From the NCBI GenBank assembly GCA_963780895.1, contig CAWAEG010000006.1:248001-312000 (forward strand): 64,000 nt of DNA, given 5' to 3'. Below the pieces are notes generated by a model. The model did not search any database. It was not told the origin of the DNA and was given only the letters and a program-made list of their open reading frames with translations. Position 1 is the first letter of the stretch. Every line of letters begins with the position of its first letter. Source of the stretch: DASQFI01 sp963780895. GTDB lineage: Bacteria; Acidobacteriota; Vicinamibacteria; Vicinamibacterales; SCN-69-37. Positions 9,186 through 19,404 of the stretch are shown one piece after another. The position numbers and the translations under genes are program-made.

Positions 9186-10862
9186 CTGATTGCGACGCCC
9201 GAGCGCCGGGTCGCACTGGCGCTCATCGCCGTCGGGGCGGCCCTCCGCATCTGGCAGTTCGTCGCCAACAGCTCGCTCTGGATCGACGAGGCGGCGCTCG
9301 CGCGCAACATCATCGACCGGCCGGTGAGCCGCCTGCTCACCGGCCTCGACTACGCACAGGTCGCTCCCGCCGGCTTCCTGCTGATCGAAAAGGCCGTCGT
9401 CACGCTGTTCGGGACCAGTGAATTCGCGCTTCGTGCCTTTCCGCTTGCCTGCGGCCTGATCGCGCTGCCGCTGTTCTGGCGGCTGGCGGAGCGGATCCTG
9501 ACCGGCTGGGCCGTGCCGTTTGCCGTCGGCCTGTTCTCGCTGGGCATGCCATTCGTGTATTTCTCGGCGCAGGTCAAGCAGTACTCGAGCGATGTGGCGG
9601 CGTCGATGCTCGTGCTGCTGCTGGCAATCGATCTCCGGACGAACGGGTTCACCAGGACGCGGGTGTGGGCGACGGGCTCGCCGGCGCCGTGCTCGTCTGG
9701 TTCTCGCAGCCCGCGATGTTCGTGCTTGCGGCGGCCGGTGCGTCGCTGGTGATCCTGGCCTGGCTCGAGCGGGACCGGCGGGCGGTTCGCGCTCTTGCCA
9801 TCGTCGGCCTCGCGTGGGGTGCCAGTGCGGCGGCCGTCGTGTGGGTGTCTCTTCGGAACTTGACGCCTGTCGATGGCGAGTACTTTCGCGCGGTCTGGTT
9901 TGACGGGTTCATGCCGATGCCGCCGCAGACGTTTCTCGACGCGATTTGGGTCTTCCGGAAAATTACGTGGGCGTTTGGCGTATTCGTTGAAGGTGTCGGG
10001 CGAACGCACGGCGGCCTGAACTACCGCTGGTCCGTCGTTTTCACGGCCGTGATGCTGTTCGGGTTCTGGAAGCTGTGGCGAACGCGGCGCGACCTCGCGC
10101 TGTTGCTCGGACTGCCGATCGTGGTTGTGGCGCTCCTCTCCGCCGCGCACCTGTATCCGTTGACCGCGCGACTGTTCGTGTTCCTTCAGCCGAGCCTGCT
10201 GCTCGCCGTCGCCGCCGGCGCCAGCCACATTGCGTCGAGCCGCTCTGCCGAACGTCGTGAGCCTCGCGCTTCTGGGCGTGCTCGGGGGCGCGCCGCTCTA
10301 TGCCGCCGCGACGACGCTACCGCCGTTCTGGCTGCAACACCTGAGGCCGCTCGTCCAGCACCTCGAGAGACACGTCGAATCTGGCGATGTCGTCTACGTC
10401 TATTACGGCGCCGGTCAGGCCTTCTACTACTACGCCGGGCGCTACGGGTTTCCGTGGGATCAGGTACGGATGGGCCGCTGCTCGGGCGGACAGCCGCGCG
10501 GGTATCTTCGCCAGATCGACGAGTTCCGCGGGCGCGAGCGCGTCTGGATCGTCATCAGTCACGCCACGCGCAATGGCACGGAAGCGGCTCTGTTGCTGTC
10601 CTACTTGAACACCATTGGACGCCGGATCGACGCCGTGGAAATCCCGGGGACGTCCCGCCGGGCCGTCGAGGCCGCACTTCTTTATATGTATGACCTGAGC
10701 GATCCGGATCGGCTTGGGGTGGCGACAGCCGAGGACTTCACTGTGCCGGGAGGCGTCATCAACGTGCCGGCAGGCCCGTTTGCGTGTTACGGAGTGCTGA
10801 AGCCGGACGGCGGTGAAATGACCTCGGAGGTCATTTCCCGCCGCGGTCTTCCGCGGAAATGA
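9186..10862 (+). CDS. GT39-type (ArnT/PMT-like) membrane glycosyltransferase, two frameshifts
   Basis: A multi-pass GT-C glycosyltransferase. The N-terminal region LALIAVGAALRIWQ, then SSLWIDEAALARNII with the catalytic acidic residues of GT39 enzymes, and LDYAQVAPAGFLLIEK are typical. The frame changes near 9655 (into GLAGAVLVWFSQPAMFVLAAAG) and again near 10235 (into LPNVVSLALLGVLGGAPLYAAA); all three parts are needed for one protein of about 560 residues. No ATG, GTG or TTG lies in frame before the conserved N-terminus (the first GTG is at 9324), so the given start, a CTG, is a placeholder. The stop falls inside a palindromic repeat, so the last residues (MTSEVISRRGLPRK) are repeat-encoded. 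Confidence 0.65.
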
Positions 10863-10878
10863 CCTCCGAGGTCATTTC
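10815..10878. repeat. Pair of head-to-head 23-bp palindromes
   Basis: A near-palindrome at 10815-10837 (GAAATGACCTC around a central base) is repeated as its exact reverse complement at 10856-10878. The spacer contains GCCGCGG. It sits where the GT39 gene and the kinase gene converge, and it supplies the GT39 stop codon. Confidence 0.8.
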
Positions 10879-13800
10879 ACTTCGCCCCGCGCTCGCTCGC
10901 GGCATAGATCGCCGCCAGGTCAGCCCGTTTCAGCACGTTCTGATTCCCGTCGTCGGCCTTGAGCTCGTTGAGCAGCCGCAACGCCGCCGCATAGTCGCGA
11001 CGCGCGTTCGGGTCTTTGTCCTGCTGCATCACCTCGGCGCGGAGATAGTGGGCCTTCGCGAGCAGCGGGCGCAATCCGAACGTTTCGGCTCGTGCGATCG
11101 CGCGATCGGCTTCCTGCCGCGCGGCCGCGCGGTTGCCGAGCCTGTGCAACGCGTCGACACGGTGCAGCACGCACTCGACGGCGAGCGACTTCAGCCCGAC
11201 GGTGTCGGCCTCCTCCGAAAGCGTCGCGAGCCTCGCGGCAAGGGCCGGCGTTGGCTGCAGCGCGGACGCGATCATCGTGCCCTGCCCCTGCGCGAGGAGC
11301 GTGAGGCCGCGATCCGAGGCCTGCGCCGCGGCCTGCGACGCTTCCTGGGCGAGGGCGTGCGCGCCCTTGAGGTCCCCGGAGAAGTAGAGACGATCGGCCT
11401 GGAACCGTAACGTCTGGGCGATGAGCGCTGGATTCTTCAATTCGCGGGAGACGGACATCGCTTCGGTGAGGGTCTTCGCCGCTTCGTCCATGCGGCCGCT
11501 AAGGCTCAGGCTGTTGCCAAGGCCGCTCAGGAGCTCGCCGAACCAGCCGTCGCGCTGCTTCAGCTCGCGAAAAGCCGCCACCGCGTCTTCCTTCGATTTG
11601 ATCGCGCGCCCATAGCTGCCCTGGTAATCGAAGATGGTGCCGATGCCGTAGGACTCGAGTGCGGCTTGCCGCTTGTCGTCGGTCGCCCGGCGGAGATCGA
11701 GCGCGCGCAGATACTGCTTGAGCGACGCATCGTACTGTCCGCGCTTCGCGAGCGTTTCGCCGAGGTTGTGGTGGGTGTCGGCGAGGTCGGACGGAACTTT
11801 GAGCTTCTGCCGGATGTCGAGGGCGCGCTCGAAATACGTCTGCGCTTCGGCGTAGTCGCCCTTGCCGAGATAGACCGAGCCGACGTTGTTCAGGACGAGC
11901 GCCTGGCCGCGAAGGTTGCCGGCATCGCGCTGAATCTGAAGCGCCTCCCTCAGCAGTGGCAGGGCGTCGTCGGGCCGTCCCAACGTTTCGTTGAGGAGTC
12001 CCGCCAGGTTGATCAGCGAACTGCTGATCCCCGCCTGGTTGCCCATCGCGCGCCGGATCTTGAGCGCTTCCTGATGGCTCCGTTCGGCGTCCCTGGGGTT
12101 CCCCAGGCGCTCCTGAATCTGGCCGATCTCGGTCAGGCTGTTCGCGATCCCGCGCTGGTCGTTGCGTTTCCGTCGGATCTCGAGCGCCTGCTGATAGTTC
12201 TGCAGCGCTTCCTTGGGCCGGTCGAGCAGCTTGTAGGCCACGCCGATGGCCTGGAGGCTGTTCCCGCGCGCCTCTTCGTTGTCGAGCTGGGTGGCCAGGT
12301 TCAACGCGCTCGTCAGGTGCTGCAGCGCGTCCTGCGGCTTGCCGAGACCGATCTCGGCGCGTCCCAATGCGAGCAATCCGTCGAGGTACTTGGGATCGAG
12401 GTCGACGACTTTCGCGAACCGCTCCCGGGCCTTGGTCAGGTCGCCCGTCTGCTCGTAGAGGCCTCCGAGATCGAACAGCGCGGACGACTGTTCGGAGACG
12501 CCTTGACGAGGTTTTCGTACGACGTCGATCGCCTTGTCCGTGTCGTTGATGATTCCGTAGTGCGCGGCGGCGATCAGGTACTTCTCCTGCGGCGGAAGGG
12601 TGTCGCTCAGCGACATCGCCTGCTTCGACGCCGTTCGGGCTTCGTTGTCGTCCCTGTCGGGCGTAGGAGCGGGCGAGGGCCGAAGAAGCCGAGCGCGAAG
12701 TTGCTGTCCGTCTGGGTCGCCGCCTGAAACTTCTTGAGCGCGTCCTGATGGATGCCCTGCTGGGTCAGTTGCTGGCCTTCATTGTAGAAACGGAGCGCGT
12801 CGAACGAGGACGTGGACGGTTTCCACGACGTGGACTTGAGCTCGGTGAGGATGTCTGGTGATTCGCGCGCCAGATTCTTCTGGACTTCGGCCGCCATCTG
12901 GGCGACGGCCGTGAGCAGACTCGCCTCGTGCGCCTGGGCGGTGAGCGGCAGGTTTCTTTCGTCCTCGAGCGTGTGCAGCGTCGCGTCGATGCGGATCTGG
13001 TCGCCGAACCGGGCGTACTCGCCCCAGAGACGCGCCCCGCATTCGTCATGTCGCCGACCTGTCTGAGCTGGCTTGGCGTCAACCGCGCGCTCCCGGCGAT
13101 GCGCAGATCCTGGAGTACCTGCTGCAATCGATCGGGCGGTATCGTGCGAAACCGCGCGGACTGTCCGAGCGATGTTCGCAGGACTTCGCTCAAGCTCGAG
13201 CCGACCGAATCGAGCGTCGGGTCACCGGAGTTGTTTCGGAACGGCAGAATCGCGAGGGATATCGCCGGGCCCGTCGGCCCCACGGGCGCTGGACGACGCT
13301 GCAGAAAGCCGCGCAGGAGGAAGCCGCCAACGCCGATGACGAGCAACAAGCTCGCCACCAGGAGGAGCAGCTTGCCGCGTGAGGTCTTCGCCGCCGGCTG
13401 TGCCACCGGGGCTGACGGCATCGTTGGAGTCGCGGCGTCCGTCAGCACCTGCGGGCTGGTGATCGCGGACTGGCCCGGCAGTTTCGGATGCCCGTTTTCG
13501 TCGAGTCGATCGAGCTCCGCGATGAGCTCCGGAATCGTCTGGAACCGGGCCGCCGGATCCGGATGGAGGCACTTGGTGATCAGCGCATCGACTCCCGGCG
13601 GAATCGCCGGATCCATCGAACGGACCGGCGCAGGTGGGCGCAACATGCGCTCCATCAGCTCGGCCACCGCGGTCGTGGCGTGCGCTTTCCGGTGGCCGAG
13701 CAGGAGATCGTGCAGGATGAGGCCGAACGAATAGATGTCGGCGCGCTGATCGACGTCCACGCCGCGCGCCTGTTCCGGCGCCATGTATTCGATCGTGCCG

Positions 13801-14574
13801 ACGACGGCGCCGCCCGCCGTCATCGTCATGCCCGGCCCGGTCGCCGTTGACCTGCGCGATGCCGAAGTCCATGATGAGCGCGGACCCGTCGAGGTCCACC
13901 ATGATGTTCGCCGGCTTGAGGTCGCGATGGACGACGCCGGCCTTGTGGGCCGCCGCGAGACCGGACGCGATCTCCTTGCCGATGGCCAGCACCCGGTTGA
14001 CGGGCATCCGCCCATCGCGCTTCAACACCGTCGCCAGATCGGAGCCCTGGACGTACGGCATCGTGATGTACGTGATGCCGTCGATCTCGCCGAGATCGTG
14101 GATCCGGACGACGTTGGGATGCGTGACCTGGCGCGCGAGCAAAAGCTCGCGCTTGAAGCGTCGCTCGAGCGCGCGTGCCGCTTCGGGATCTTGCGTCGGC
14201 TCCGGCCGGATCACTTTGACGGCGACCGCGACTTCGAGCGTGCGATCCCACGCCTGGTAGACCGCACCCATGCCGCCCGTGCCGAGCAGGCGGATCAGGT
14301 GATAGCGCGAGCCGAAGTTCTGTCCGATGCTGAGCGGACCGGTCGCTCCGCCGCCTGCGGCGAGCGTCGCCGGGTTCGTGCTGCGCTGCGCCGCTCCGCT
14401 CATCGCGCCGCCGGGCGGCGCGTCGAGCACGCGCGTTTCGTCTTCACCAGACAGACTTGGGGGCGGGGGAGTCATGACGCCGGTCGCGACCGTCGGCGTC
14501 GTCAGCGGGCTCCCGCAGCCGACACACAGGCCTTGACGCGGTTCGGCGGTACTCCCGCAATGTGGGCAAGCCAT
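10877..14574 (-). CDS. Membrane Ser/Thr protein kinase with C-terminal TPR array (three frameshifts)
   Basis: A eukaryotic-like kinase of about 1,230 residues. Order: a zinc-ribbon-like start (CPHCGS...CVGCGS), kinase domain (LLGTGGMGAVYQAWD, VAVKVI, HRDLKPANIMVD, DFGIAQ, GTIEYMAPEQ), one membrane span (LLLLVASLLLVIGVGGFLL), a FlgO/TolB-like region (ISLAILPFRNNSGDPTLDSVGSSLSEVLRTSL), then about 15 TPR repeats (ALQIQRDAGNLRGQALVLNNVGSVYLGKGDYAEAQ and similar). The frame breaks near 13845, 13040 and 12670, each compatible with one lost or gained base, while the sequence on both sides stays conserved. Either the assembly has indel errors here or the gene is decaying. Likely role: signalling with the TPR part as sensor or scaffold outside the membrane. 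Confidence 0.75.
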
Positions 14575-14637
14575 TCGGGGGACAGGGTCGAATTATCCCT
14601 TGAAGGGTACATGAAACAAAGGGAAGGCGAACGTTAC

Positions 14638-14655
14638 GGCAGCGGTACCGCTGCC
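14638..14655. promoter_or_regulatory. Perfect 18-bp palindrome in a divergent intergenic region
   Basis: GGCAGCGGTACCGCTGCC is self-complementary and lies between the divergent kinase and DUF922 starts, 36 bases before the latter. It could be an operator or a small hairpin; there is no T-run, so it is not a terminator. Confidence 0.4.
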
Positions 14656-14690
14656 GCTCCGCGCTCCATAATGAGCCGCAGAGAATCACA

Positions 14691-15260
14691 ATGCCGCGAC
14701 TGCTGATTCAGGCGGCGGCCGTCCTGCTCGCGTCGTCCACCCTGGCATCCGCACAGGCGCCGGCCGCTGGCGAGGAAGTCATCGTCTGGTCGGCAACCCG
14801 CACACTCGACTGGAAGGATTTCAAGGCCAAACCCGAAGGCGGTGCGCTCGGCGGCGCCCGCATCGCCATCAGCCACAACTATTCCATCGGCTGCCGCGAC
14901 GGCGTGCTGCAGGCGCGCGTGCAGGCCGTCATGGAGCCCGCGATTTCGTGGGTCACGTACCGCATTCAGGCGAGCGGGCTCGCGAGCCGCGTCGGCCTCC
15001 GGCACGAGCAGCTTCATTTCGATCTTGCCGAAGTCTACGCGCGGCGCGTGCGCAAGCTGCTGCGAGAGCTATCGAATCCGTGCTCACACGCGGACGACGA
15101 ACTGAACGCGATGGCCGAGCGCGTCATCAAGGAGCACTGGGACCAGCAGCGCCGGTACGAAGTGCAGACGGAGCACGGTCAAATCGAACGCCAGCAAAAC
15201 GATTGGGACAGACGAATTACCGCGCAGTTGGAGGAACTCAAAGCCTTCAGCGACGGCTGA
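14691..15260 (+). CDS. DUF922 family exported protein (putative Zn-dependent protease)
   Basis: A 189-residue protein with a signal peptide (MPRLLIQAAAVLLASSTLASAQ). The DUF922 domain covers most of the rest: a Trp-rich entry VIVWSATRTLDWKDFKAKP and the core LRHEQLHFDLAEVYARRVRKLL, where HEQLH plus the downstream E forms a metallopeptidase-like site. The C-terminus is a charged helix. The family is annotated as a putative secreted zinc protease, but its substrate is unknown. It is divergent from the kinase and converges with yajQ after a 37-base gap. Confidence 0.8.
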   Translation: MPRLLIQAAAVLLASSTLASAQAPAAGEEVIVWSATRTLDWKDFKAKPEGGALGGARIAISHNYSIGCRDGVLQARVQAVMEPAISWVTYRIQASGLASRVGLRHEQLHFDLAEVYARRVRKLLRELSNPCSHADDELNAMAERVIKEHWDQQRRYEVQTEHGQIERQQNDWDRRITAQLEELKAFSDG

Positions 15261-15297
15261 ATACGGCGCTGCCGCTGAGGTACGGCGCTACCGCTCT

Positions 15298-15801
15298 TCA
15301 TTCGCGGTAGTTGCCGAATTGGAGCTCCACTCCGAAGTCCTGAGCTTTCAGCAAACGGATGGCCACCTGCAGGTCGTCCTTCGAGGGGGATGACACGCGA
15401 AGCTGATCGCCCTGTATGGCGGCCTGGACCTTTTTCAGTTTGTGATCTTTCAGAAACTTGACGATCTCTCGCGACGCCTCGATGGGGATCCCCTGCTGCA
15501 GCGTAACGGTCCGCTTGACGAGTCCACCGGCGATCGGTTCGGTGTCCGACGCTTTCAAGTTCTTGACCGGAACCCCGCGGCGCACCATGCGCGTCTGGAG
15601 GATCTCCCAGACCGCTTCCATCTTGAAGTTGTCGTCCGCGGTGAGATCGATCTTGCTTTCGCCGCGATTGAAATCGATCGACGACTTCGAGCCTTTGAAA
15701 TCGTACCGCTGCCCGATTTCCTTGCGCGCCTGATTGACGGCGTTATCGACTTCCTGAAGATCAACGGTGGAGGTGAGATCGAACGAAGCCTGCGCTGCCA
15801 T
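15298..15801 (-). CDS. yajQ: YajQ family cyclic-di-GMP-binding protein
   Basis: A 167-residue cytosolic protein. Family signatures are ASFDLTSTVDLQEVDNAVNQARKEIGQRYDFKGSKSSIDF at the N-terminus, LTADDNFKMEAVWEIL, and the C-terminal VSSPSKDDLQVAIRLLKAQDFGVELQFGNYRE. The length equals the family norm. YajQ proteins bind nucleotides, and in Xanthomonas a member is a c-di-GMP effector. The start is the ATG at 15799-15801; a longer frame upstream runs into the foldback element and is not conserved. Confidence 0.95.
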   Translation of the reverse strand: MAAQASFDLTSTVDLQEVDNAVNQARKEIGQRYDFKGSKSSIDFNRGESKIDLTADDNFKMEAVWEILQTRMVRRGVPVKNLKASDTEPIAGGLVKRTVTLQQGIPIEASREIVKFLKDHKLKKVQAAIQGDQLRVSSPSKDDLQVAIRLLKAQDFGVELQFGNYRE

Positions 15802-15843
15802 CCGACAAGCGTACCATTCGTAGGGGCCGGCCTTGGCGCTACA

Positions 15844-15976
15844 CGTTTTCGGGATCGGTGTAACGTGTTCCTGCGCCCTCCCGCTCGCCGCTTGCCGCAA
15901 GGCAGCTGGATCGGGCCCGCCTCGCGGCGCTCGCAAAGGTCGGGCTCAGGAACACGCGACACCGATCCCGAAAACG
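15844..15976. repeat. Foldback element, copy A (shares core with 45986-46148)
   Basis: Terminal arms of 30 bp, 15844-15873 and 15947-15976, are inverted repeats with two mismatches (CGTTTTCGGGATCGGTG at the tip). The interior contains a 40-base block (15866-15905) and a 29-base block (15919-15947). Both are identical, in reverse orientation, to blocks at 46087-46126 and 46014-46042. The element lies between yajQ and the beta-propeller gene. Confidence 0.85.
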
Positions 15977-16014
15977 ATTCAGCGGCCGCCCTTCGAGCGT
16001 CAGCGCCGCACTTG

Positions 16015-17238
16015 TCAGTCCCGTCCTTCCGCAATCCGATAAAGGTGTTTGTCGGATCGAATGTAGATGGCGCCACTTGAGATGGCCATCGAGGCGAGCG
16101 TCGTGCCGTCGAGGCGGTTCAGAGCCAGCCGGCGAAATTCCTTGCCCGGCGCGATGACGGTTGCCGCGCCTTCTTCGGCGAGAAAGTAGATCCGTCCATC
16201 GGCGGCAACCGGTGACGCGGAATAGTTCCCGCCCAGCCGCTGCTGCCACAGGATCGTGCCGGTCCGCGCGTCGAGGCACGTCGCGATCCCCGTATCGCTC
16301 ACGACAAACAGCTCTTCGCCCACGAGCAGCGGCGACGGCGTGTGCGGCGCCGACCGGGTGAGCGTCCACGCGATGTGGGTCTTCGTCACGTCGCCGGCGC
16401 CGTCGGCTCTCACGGCGAGCAGCGTGGGCTGCTGGAAGCCGGTGGCGATGTAGACGAGGCCGTGGCCGAACACGGGGCTTGGGACGTTCGAGAACCCGTC
16501 GGCGTAATTGACGCGCCAGATCTCTTTCCCGGACGCCGGGTCGTAGGCGGCGGTGCGATACGCGCCGATGCTGACGACCTGATCCCGGTCGCCGGCGCGA
16601 ATCACGAGCGGCGTCGAGTACGCCTGATCCCACGGCTGGCGCCGCCAGGTCTTCCAGCGCGTCTTGCCGGTGTGCTTGTCGAGCGCGATGACGAACGCCG
16701 AATCCGCGCCGTCGCAACTGAAGATGAGCAGGTCGCCATGGACGATGGGCGAGCCGCCGCTGCCGTGTTGCGACTCGTATGGGAATCGAGCCTTCCAGAC
16801 CGTCTCCCCGGTCTCGGTCAGCGCCGCCGTGCCGTTGGCGCCAAAGTGCACGTAGACCCGGCCGTTGTCGACGACCGGCGTCGGCGAGGCATGGCTGTTC
16901 TTCGGATTGATGGCGGCGCCCCGCCCGGCGCGGAACACCTCGACGTCGAGCCGCTGCGTGCCGGTCGCCGCGTCGAAGGAGACGAGCCGCAGCGACACGT
17001 TGCCGCGGTTTTCGATCGCGGTCGTGATCCAGACGCGGTTGTTCGCGACGACCGGTGACGACCACGCCAGCCCCGTGACCGGCACTTTCCAGGCGACGTT
17101 CTTCGATTCGCTCCACTCGAGCGGCAATCCACGCTCGGTCGACTGGCCTTCACCTGTGGGGCCACGAAACCGTGGCCACTCTTGTGCCTGCGGCACAAGC
17201 ATGAAGGTCATGAAAACAATGAAGGACATGCCCTTCAT
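16015..17238 (-). CDS. Exported PQQ-like beta-propeller (outer-membrane-assembly-like WD) protein
   Basis: A 407-residue protein with a signal peptide (MKGMSFIVFMTFMLVPQAQ) followed by WPRFRGPTGEGQSTERGLPLEW, the usual opening of planctomycete/acidobacterial PQQ-like repeat proteins. Six to seven propeller blades carry the Trp-docking pattern (TAALTETGETVWKARF, IALDKHTGKTRWKTW, YDPASGKEIWRV, LDARTGTILWQQRL). No quinoprotein active-site residues are evident, so it is probably a binding or scaffold protein rather than an enzyme. Its ATG overlaps the stop of the upstream ABC ATPase by four bases (ATGA), so translation is coupled to a transporter operon. Confidence 0.8.
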   Translation of the reverse strand: MKGMSFIVFMTFMLVPQAQEWPRFRGPTGEGQSTERGLPLEWSESKNVAWKVPVTGLAWSSPVVANNRVWITTAIENRGNVSLRLVSFDAATGTQRLDVEVFRAGRGAAINPKNSHASPTPVVDNGRVYVHFGANGTAALTETGETVWKARFPYESQHGSGGSPIVHGDLLIFSCDGADSAFVIALDKHTGKTRWKTWRRQPWDQAYSTPLVIRAGDRDQVVSIGAYRTAAYDPASGKEIWRVNYADGFSNVPSPVFGHGLVYIATGFQQPTLLAVRADGAGDVTKTHIAWTLTRSAPHTPSPLLVGEELFVVSDTGIATCLDARTGTILWQQRLGGNYSASPVAADGRIYFLAEEGAATVIAPGKEFRRLALNRLDGTTLASMAISSGAIYIRSDKHLYRIAEGRD

Positions 17239-17921
17239 GTAATTTTTCCTTCCCGAAGATACAGGACCCCGGTCGCCCATTCCTGCGCGAACCCTTCGTC
17301 GTGCGTGGAGACGAGAATAGACCGGTTTTCGCCGCAGAGCCGCCGCAGCAGGGCGCCGAGCGCGTCCCGCCGCGCCGTGTCGAGAGACGCCGTCGGCTCG
17401 TCCATCATCAGGAGCGGCGGGTCGACCGCCAGCGCGCGTGCGATCGCGACGCGCTGGGCCTCGCCTCCCGAGAGCTCGCGTGGCAGCGCCTTCGCACGAT
17501 GGTCCACTTCGAGCGCGGCCAGCAGCTCGTGCGCCCGCTCGCGTGCGACCGCGACCGCCACGCGACGAACGTGAACGGGCGCGAGGCAGATGTTCTCCAT
17601 CACGGTCAGGTGTTCGAACAGATGATGGAATTGAAAGACGAGGCCGACTTTCCGACGGAGCTCGCGAACCCGGTCGGCCGGCGCGGGCGATCCGCCCTCG
17701 AGCACCAGCCCGTCGACGGTGATGTTGCCGGCGTTGAAGGCGTCGAGGGCCGCCACCGCGCGGAGGACCGTCGTTTTGCCGGAGCCGGAAGCCCCCATGA
17801 TGGCGACGAACGCGGAGCGCCGCACGTCGAAGCTCACGCCGTCGAGAATCTGCCGGGCGCCGCGCGCCACACGCACGTCGCGCACGCTCAGCAGCCGATC
17901 GGTCTCGGCCCGTCCGGTCAT
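17235..17921 (-). CDS. Polar amino-acid ABC transporter ATPase
   Basis: A 228-residue ABC ATPase, GlnQ-like in size. Walker A GASGSGKTT, Q-loop VFQFHHLFEHLTV, signature LSGGEAQRVAIARAL, Walker B LLMMDEPTASLD and H-loop VSTHDEG are all intact. The start ATG overlaps the stop of the permease by four bases, and the stop overlaps the next gene in the same way. With the fused binding protein-permease upstream it should power uptake of a polar amino acid or related solute. Confidence 0.92.
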   Translation of the reverse strand: MTGRAETDRLLSVRDVRVARGARQILDGVSFDVRRSAFVAIMGASGSGKTTVLRAVAALDAFNAGNITVDGLVLEGGSPAPADRVRELRRKVGLVFQFHHLFEHLTVMENICLAPVHVRRVAVAVARERAHELLAALEVDHRAKALPRELSGGEAQRVAIARALAVDPPLLMMDEPTASLDTARRDALGALLRRLCGENRSILVSTHDEGFAQEWATGVLYLREGKIT

Positions 17922-19339
17922 CGCGCCGGCGCCTTCCATCGCGCTTCGAGCCGGCGCGCGAGCGCGGCGAGCGGCAGCGACATCGCCAGGTACAGCGCCG
18001 CGCAAACGAGGCCCGGCACGACCCAGCTGCCGAGATTCGTCGCGAAGACCTGCGTCTGCTTCGTGAGCTCCATGACGGTCAGCACCGAGACGAGCGACGA
18101 GTCCTTCAGCATCGCCACGAAGTCGTTGGTCATCGGCGCCAGCGCGAGCCTGAACGCCTGCGGTCCGCGGACGAGCCTCAGCACCTGGCGCTCGCTCAGG
18201 CCCAGCGTGCGCGCGGCCTCGAGCTGGCCCTTGGGAATCGCCTCGAGCGCGCCTCGATAGATCTCGCTCTCGTAGGCCGCGTAGTTCAGCGCGAGGCCGA
18301 TGAGCGCGGCCAGGAACGCCGGCAGCCGGATTGCCGCCGCCAGTCCGTAGTAGATCACGAACAACTGGAGCAGGATCGGGGTGCCGCGCATCAGCTCGAC
18401 GTATCCGCCCAGGAGCAGCCGTGTCAGGCGACCGCCATACACGCGCCCGCTCGCGATGGCGACGCCAAGCGCGACCGCCAGCACCATCGACGCGCACGAG
18501 AGGATGAGCGTCACCGCCGCCGCCCGGAGCAGGAGCGGCAGGTATCGACGCGTCGTCTCCCAGGTTCCCAGGCGCTCGATGTCCTCGGCGCCCTGGAGGA
18601 CGGTCACCGGCGGCACGGGTTCGCCGGCCAGCACCTGGGTGAAGAGAGGCGGCTGATCTTCGTTCCAGACAGCCCATTTCCTGAAGATTTTCTCGAGCGT
18701 GCCGTCGCGCATGGCGCTCTTCAGGACGTCATTGATTCGGTCTCTCAGCTCGCTCTGACGGGCCGCGAGGACCCCGACGTAATGTCCGATGGCCACGGCC
18801 TCCGGCTGGATCGTGAACCCCTCGACGGATCGGCGGCGGCGTTCGGCGAGCACGTGGTCGAGCAGCACGGCATCGACGCGGCCGAGCACCAGATCCGTGT
18901 AGGGATGCACGTCGTCGTCGTACGACACGGCCGTGAGACCGTATTCACGCTCGGCGCGCAGCAGAATCTCCCAGGCGATCGTCCCGCCAAGGGTGCCGAC
19001 GCGACGGCCCGCGAGATCGGCGAGCGTCCGCAGCGTCGGCGCGTCGCCGTCGCGCACGCTCAGCACTTCGCGGAAGCGATAGTACGGAATCGTCGGCGCC
19101 ATGACCGCGCGGCGTGTCGCCGTGTCCTCGATGCCGCTCAACCCGATCTCCGCGTCCCCACGATCGACCGACTGATCGATCGACGTGAACATCACGAAGA
19201 CGAACGTGGGCGTCCGGCCGACACCATGCGCGATGAGCTCGGCGATTTCCACGTCGAAGCCCACCAGCTTCGACGGATCGCGCGGATCGGACTCGACGAA
19301 CGGCGCGCCGCCTTCCGGATCACCCGCCCAGCGCAGCAC
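17918..19339 (-). CDS. Substrate-binding protein fused to amino-acid ABC permease
   Basis: A 473-residue fusion. Residues about 1-235 are a family-3 solute-binding domain (VGFDVEIAELIAHGVGRTPTFVFVMFTSIDQSVDRGDAEIGLSGI...RVGTLGGTIAWEIL). Residues about 265-470 are a HisM/GlnP-type permease with the EAA loop (ARTLGLSERQVLRLVRGPQAFRLALAPMTNDFVAMLKDSSLVSVL). The given start is a GTG in LRWAGDP. In-frame sequence upstream encodes APAILLLIGQSSTIAQQP, which looks like the end of a signal peptide, but no ATG, GTG or TTG is in frame, so the true start is unresolved. The binding domain may be held at the membrane by the fusion. Confidence 0.85.
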   Translation of the reverse strand: MLRWAGDPEGGAPFVESDPRDPSKLVGFDVEIAELIAHGVGRTPTFVFVMFTSIDQSVDRGDAEIGLSGIEDTATRRAVMAPTIPYYRFREVLSVRDGDAPTLRTLADLAGRRVGTLGGTIAWEILLRAEREYGLTAVSYDDDVHPYTDLVLGRVDAVLLDHVLAERRRRSVEGFTIQPEAVAIGHYVGVLAARQSELRDRINDVLKSAMRDGTLEKIFRKWAVWNEDQPPLFTQVLAGEPVPPVTVLQGAEDIERLGTWETTRRYLPLLLRAAAVTLILSCASMVLAVALGVAIASGRVYGGRLTRLLLGGYVELMRGTPILLQLFVIYYGLAAAIRLPAFLAALIGLALNYAAYESEIYRGALEAIPKGQLEAARTLGLSERQVLRLVRGPQAFRLALAPMTNDFVAMLKDSSLVSVLTVMELTKQTQVFATNLGSWVVPGLVCAALYLAMSLPLAALARRLEARWKAPAR

Positions 19340-19404
19340 AGGCGGCTGTTGCGCGATCGTCGAGCTCTGGCCGATCAGGAGCAGGATCGCCGGAGCGCAG
19401 AGGC

